Shown: one piece after another, positions 59,174 through 64,000 of the stretch
Layout: every line of letters begins with the position of its first letter
How positions within the stretch are numbered: position 1 is the stretch's first letter
Origin: Mercurialis annua
Taxonomy: Eukaryota > Streptophyta > Magnoliopsida > Malpighiales > Euphorbiaceae
Direction: 5' to 3'
Assembly: GCF_937616625.2 (NCBI RefSeq)
Contig: NC_065571.1
Span: 51,507,651 to 51,571,650 of the forward strand
DNA: 64,000 nt
Program-made: the position numbers and the translations under genes
The notes under the pieces: generated by a model
What the model was told of the DNA's origin: nothing
What the model saw: the letters and a program-made list of their open reading frames with translations, nothing else
The model's database searches: none

Positions 59174-62100
59174 TTAGCCATGTCTTGGGGCATTTCCATG
59201 CAAGTGCGAAGATCTCAAATCAGAGTCATCCTAAAATCAGAAAGATAAAATTAATATTGTGATCAAGGACAAGTACAAAACATGGCATATACTCGAAGCT
59301 CACCTGCAAGCTATAAGTGTAAGTAGTTGGAGGTCGAAAATCAAATTGGCCCTGAGTAAATTAGTACATATCAGGGACGACATCTCATTACAAAACTTCC
59401 ATTTCTGTCACAAAATAATAAATACCGTACCAGTGTATTTATGCTTTGCTGGGTCTCGAAGAAGCTATCCTGGCCTGGAGCTATCGAATTCAATTGTCCC
59501 TGCATAAAACTGCAGACATTAGTAAAAGTGCTTCTTTTATTTATAACATCTAACGGCTAACGCACAACTTACCAGCCCTTGCATGCTCTGTTGATTGACA
59601 TAGTAACCATCATGAGGTGGCTCCATTAAGTTCAATTGTACCTGCATATTCCAGGAGCTTAAAAAAGTTAGCAATTCAAAACGGAATTTTTAATCTATCT
59701 TCGAGTTTATCTTCATGTAAAACTTATACAGATAGTCGGTTGTATTTACCAGTCCTTGCACATTATGTTGTGCACCATAATAACCATCATTGGTAATCCC
59801 ATCTGTTCCTAGATTTTCCTGCAGGTAGTATAAATGGTTTCAACAGCGCTATACAAATCAAATCATCTGTCCTAAACAGAAAAATGATAGGTCTTTTCAG
59901 GCAGAGCAAAGAATAAGCTATAAATAATTAATGAATGATCCAAATCACAAACTATTATAACACTAAGATTACAATTAGGACAAACCATTTGCTGCAGGCT
60001 TTCTTGTGGCTCTACAAGCATGAGTTCCGGATCAGATTGCACCTGATAAATAGGACAAAGTGCACATTTTCAATGACAAACAGTATTAGCAGAAAATCTC
60101 AAACAAAAAAGGCAGGTCAACTGTCCAACTCTTTTCTAGAACTAACCTTCCTTTTCCTGATTGGATTCTTCTTCTTACTTGATTTAGAAGCAATAAATCC
60201 TTGATTTTCGTCTTCTGCTTCCCCATGAGCCAAGGATAAACCACCAGATTCTGCTGCACTGTTGTTACTATTATTCACATTCACACAATTTTTTAGTACT
60301 TCTACTAGTGTTCGAAAAGCAATATTGTAACTCGCTTCACATGATGATCCTTCTTCACTCATTTCAATGGCTAGTTTGCATAAAACATTGTATCGCTGCA
60401 CCCTAGAAAGTACCCTTTCTGTTCCTTCAGCCATTGGCTGCCTGCTCTTTATATCTTTCGTCCATCTCTTCATAATATAATGACTTGGGATGCTCGAAAG
60501 ACCACAGATTTGGAGAACAATCAATGCATGCCTGCAAAGATAACCTTTGTATTCAAATAATCGGCATAAACAACACACTACTGACTTTATCTGGTCCCAC
60601 GTCACCAAAAAGTATTCATTCTTTTCACAGTCTTGAACACGAAAGATCACGTTTGTACCATCTTCACTTTCCTTTTTGGGATGGCAGCCAACAACACCCA
60701 AAACCTCAACTTGAAATTTCTTAAATATTGCATGCGTATATAGCATTGACAACTGCTTCTCCCAAGGAGACGGAGATTTTAGGGCTGGCTGCTTGTGAGA
60801 AGTATCAAAATCGGCTACGGCCTCCTCCTCATACCTATCTTGTAGAATAATTCTGTATTGTTTCATAAACTCTTTCACCGTCATCTTCCTATGTATATAT
60901 TTATCTAAGAAAGCACTCATACTTTCAGAACGTTGAGTTACGGAAATTCCAGCTAGAAAAGTATCCCCCATATATGTAGGCACCCACTTTTTCCGATCAT
61001 CATACAATGACTGGATCCATTCATCATGTTGAAGTTCAAACTGAGGGACCATTGTCCACCACCTCATATCAAACTCTTCATCTGTCAATGATTTAAAAAC
61101 ACACCTGTTAAATTCTGGCAAAAAATCATCATGCCTTTTGATTACATGAGAAAGTGTGTCCTGCATCTTTTCCATTATATGCCAAAGAGAAAAACAATGT
61201 CGGGCATTAGGGAGGATTTCTTCAATTGCTGACTTCAAAGTCTTGTCCATATCAGTGACTATAACTTTAGGAGCCTTCCCACCCATTGCTCTAAGCCACA
61301 TTCTCAATATCCAAACGAAGGTCGATGTAGATTCATCAGCAACAAATGCACCTCCAAGCAATATTGGCTGACAGTGATGGTTTACCCCTACAAAAGGAGC
61401 ATATGGAAGTTTCTCATGGTATTTGACATAGAAGGTATCAAATAAAACTACATCATTGTAGCTGATATAATCGTTCCTACTTTTTGCATCAACCCAGAAC
61501 AAATTTCTCAAACGCTGCTCTTCATTCAAATCTATTGCATAGAAGAAGTTGGGACTCTCTTTTTTGATATGGTTAAAATACTCTAATAGTAAGTGGGCAT
61601 CTCCTTCATCAAGAGCCAAGTTTCGTCCTTCCTCAAACTGAGAATTTACGTCACTTTGAAGAAATGAAAGATTTTGACATCGACTAGACTGTCTGGACAT
61701 CTCAACATACATCTTCCTTGTTCGCTCGCTAACAGCATGCAATATGTCGATATTGTTCTTTTCGGCTAATTTTACATTGCGATGAATTCGAAAATGATAT
61801 GCTAGGGCAGGTAAAAGCTCATGGTTATGCTCCTTAACGAATTCATGAATTATCCACTTGCCATCTGGTCTTCTTTTCACATGCATACTTGCTTTGCAAT
61901 CTGTCTTTTTTACACTTGATCGGCGGCTATTAGTAGCATCAGATTCGGGTGTAACTCCATATCTGGAACATGCAAATTTGGCATCTATGAACTCTTTTGA
62001 TTTCTTGGAACGTCTACTATTTTTGATAGAAGTGGTGAACCCCATGGACTTGGCATATTCTTGATAAAATGAGTATGCTGCCTCGTGTGACTCAAATTCA

Positions 62101-62276
62101 ATACCATTACATGGCTCAAATTCTGTTTCCTCTTCAAACATGGCAGCAGAGCTCTTGGGCAAGTCACCAACCCTAGAATCTCCATTTGGTACAATGTCCA
62201 TGTTTACACCCACTGCATCTCCAACAGGCACGTCGGTTTGAAGGTTCACCGTATTCTGAACAACATGTTGAGTCAT
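59174..62276 (-). CDS. FAR1: FAR1 (FAR-RED IMPAIRED RESPONSE 1) transcription factor, 832 aa
   Basis: Nuclear transcription factor derived from a MULE transposase. In Arabidopsis, FAR1 and FHY3 activate FHY1/FHL for phytochrome A signalling. Exons: 60147-62276, 59986-60042, 59750-59818, 59573-59641, 59431-59499, 59304-59351, 59174-59230. Domains: FAR1-type zinc finger (about 62-155; FESHEAAYSFYQEYAKSMGF, CSRYG, CKASMHVKRR, EHNHELLP), the segment AYHFRIHRNVKLAEKNNIDI typical of FAR1 and not FHY3, MULE transposase core (about 270-372; FDTFYVKYHEK, GVNHHCQPILLGG, VTDMDKTLKSA), SWIM finger (CLCRLFEYKGYLCRH, 569-583), then a basic KKKNPIRKRK. The C-terminal exons encode repeats like DGYYVNQQSMQGL. 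Length is close to the remembered 827 aa. The start at MTQHVVQN is the first ATG in the main exon; see the separate entry for upstream exons. The position of FDT in other FAR1 proteins reads FDTTY. Confidence 0.93.
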
Positions 62277-62282
62277 TCTTAT

Positions 62283-62870
62283 CCTGCTCAATATCAACTA
62301 CTCGACGTTAGTTCATGGTGTTATAAGACTTTGAGCAAAGCATAGCATTCAAAAGGTGATCTTGATTCATTATTTTATAGTATGATATCGAAGAATGCTT
62401 AGGAATTTATAACTGAAGTTCGATAGTTGATGTTTCTTTGGCCAACCAACAACAAATTAACAATTACTAACATTGAAATAAACATGCATATCAATTAGAA
62501 GCAAATGAATCAAAACTCACTTAAAGCAGGCCTATAAAATTATGGAACTTAATGAAACCCTAATGACATATAAATTTACTAACCCCACGCTTGCATCCAA
62601 CTGCTCTGTCTTAGTCATGGCCGCTTGAAGATTTCCGGCAGCTCAGATCTGCGTGGTTTTGATCCCGAATCATGTATTTGAAAGCAAAAAAAGCAAATAT
62701 AAAAACCGAATTGATTACCTTGAGATAGCAAATTTGATGATGCGACTTTAATCCCATCATTTACTTCAATCAGTTCCGTAGTGCACCAGCGCTGCATTTT
62801 TCGGTCAGGGGAACCCAAAACGCTACACTTTTGTGTAACAACGATCAAATTTGTTTACAGAAAAGGAAAA
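62283..62870 (-). other. 5' leader of FAR1 with a possible upstream coding exon
   Basis: An acceptor-like 'gagcag' ends at 62284, seven bases before the main ATG. Upstream, ATG at 62618 opens MTKTEQLDASV and reaches a donor 'gtgggg/ttagt' region (exon end 62584). Splicing to 62283 joins in phase as ...SVGIRMTQHVV, adding 14 residues. A further possible leader exon ends at 'ctatctcaag/gtaatc' near 62720. FAR1 genes are known to have leader introns, so this could be leader or true N-terminus. Confidence 0.45.
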
Positions 62871-63067
62871 AAAATGGTGGTATGCAATTAGGGTTCTTGG
62901 GAAGATAGAGCTGCTGGCTACAAAAATGGTTAACAGCCGTTGATAATGTTAACGGATCTGATTTTATATGAATTGTTTCAGGTTCAGGGTGTTTCTGTGC
63001 CTTATGGACCTCTTCTGGAACTTTTTTTTGTTTTTTAAATCAACAATGCATATTAATTATAGGAAAA

Positions 63068-64000
63068 TGCTATTTTTTTTTTATATATAAGAAGAAAAGG
63101 GGCCAAACGACTAATGACGTCTACTCATACGAGGCAAGGAAACACCGATAACATCATCCTTCAAGCAGTTAATGACTTCGTTGATCACATTGTCGTGAAT
63201 AGTTAAGCCAATCGGAAAAGAAAAGCCAGCGTTAGCCATACGATCCGCACACCGGTTCCCTTCTCTATGGGTGTAATAAATATGAATGCACCGGTTCCTT
63301 TTCAGCAAGTTCTTGACTGCAGCCAGTAGGTTCGTGTTGGCATTCATTGAGATAACATCAGTTCGAAGGGCCTCAACAGCAAGCAAGCTATCCATCTCCA
63401 AGACGACATTCCTAAATCCTTTATTCCAAGCGATTTCCAACCCATTAAGAGCCCCCCAACAGTTCCGCTTGAAAGACTGAGCAACACCTAATAAATCTGC
63501 TGAAGCCAAACAGCCAATCGCCATTAGTATTCCGAGCAATTCCACCTGACGCAACTTCGTTGGAAGAACTTCGAAATGCACCATCAGTGTTCACCTTAAT
63601 CCAGCTCGGCCAAGGGGGTATCCAGCTCACTAAATGCTCAGTTTTCGGTCCAATGCCAGGATTGGATAATTTATTAAAGCGATCAGCTTTAATGGTGAAA
63701 TTAAGAAGACTTCGAATGTTGATCGCAATATCTGTAGAACTCCGCCTATCATTATTGAAGATGAAATTATTGTGATAATTCCAAAGACACCAACAAGTTA
63801 AACCAAAGATTATTCTCCACTGGTCTTCATCTTCAGAATGAGGAACCTGCAAATTAGTAAAAAAACCAATTTTGAAAAGGTAAATTGTAAAAGGCAAAAA
63901 CACGAGAAGGATTGAGCAATTTTTTCCAAACTTCCCTGGCCACAACACACTGCCTAAGGACATGGTCACCGTCCTTAAAAGGATCACCGCAAATGCAGCA
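63068..64000 (-). pseudogene. 3' end of an L1-type LINE: zf-RVT and RNase H, frameshifted, cut by window edge
   Basis: Minus-strand reading from the window edge: zf-RVT motif CCICGDPFKDGDHVLRQC, then WRIIFGLTCWCLWNYHNN, then the RNase H domain: WIKVNTDGAF with first Asp, FQAEL with Glu, VVLEMDSLLAVEAL with Asp, and YTHREGNRCADRMANAGF with the last Asp. All RNase H catalytic residues are visible. Two frameshifts break it: one in a T-run (plus-strand A-run near 63858-63866), and one extra base near 63455-63462 where GAACTG-T-TGGGGG interrupts ELWGALNGL. The stop is at 63111 and an A-tail appears as the T-run at 63074-63083. The reverse transcriptase would lie beyond 64000. Confidence 0.88.

Overview
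The window is nuclear DNA of a flowering plant, most likely a eudicot. The species cannot be fixed from sequence alone. Evidence: GT-AG introns throughout, plant-specific gene families (FAR1, a USP-domain receptor-like cytoplasmic kinase, COG8 and CYP57 with plant-like exon structure), a canonical MIR156 hairpin, very AT-rich intergenic DNA, and plant-type Helitrons, MULE-like elements, Stowaway MITEs, LINEs and tRNA-derived SINEs.

Layout. Positions 1-9.7 kb are transposon-derived intergenic DNA: a decayed LINE RNase H domain, a 687-bp MULE-type inverted-repeat element and a Helitron. At 9.87-11.4 kb lies a MIR156 gene on the + strand, with a TATA box, a hairpin carrying the mature miR156 sequence, and a 19-codon ORF directly before the hairpin. 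At 13.0-18.3 kb (-) is a 12-exon double methyltransferase of the METTL2/6/8 (Trm140) type, with three MITEs and a SINE in its introns. At 18.5-28 kb is a pile-up of transposons: Helitrons nested in each other, a 2.0-kb MULE-like insertion with a perfect 9-bp target duplication, and a 2.2-kb foldback element. At 28.0-35.7 kb is a satellite array of about 31 units of 229 bp, itself hit by a Helitron.

From 38.4 to 62.9 kb the window is gene-rich: COG8 (-), a small proline-rich secreted protein (-), a USP plus coiled-coil plus kinase protein (-), the spliceosomal cyclophilin CYP57/CWC27 (+), and FAR1 (-). All large genes were resolved exon by exon with phase checks. Deduced lengths (556, 569, 786, 499 and 832 aa) are close to those remembered for the families. 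The last 0.9 kb is the frameshifted 3' end of an L1-type LINE that runs off the window.

The genes are not one pathway; they are housekeeping and signalling genes (tRNA modification, Golgi tethering, splicing, phytochrome A signalling, phase change by miR156) set among repeats. The strongest points for follow-up are the MIR156 locus with its candidate micropeptide, the Helitron family whose insertion rule can be read directly from the satellite and from a Helitron-in-Helitron junction, the satellite with higher-order periodicity, the giant foldback element, and the coexistence of many MULE-type elements with FAR1, a domesticated MULE transposase.
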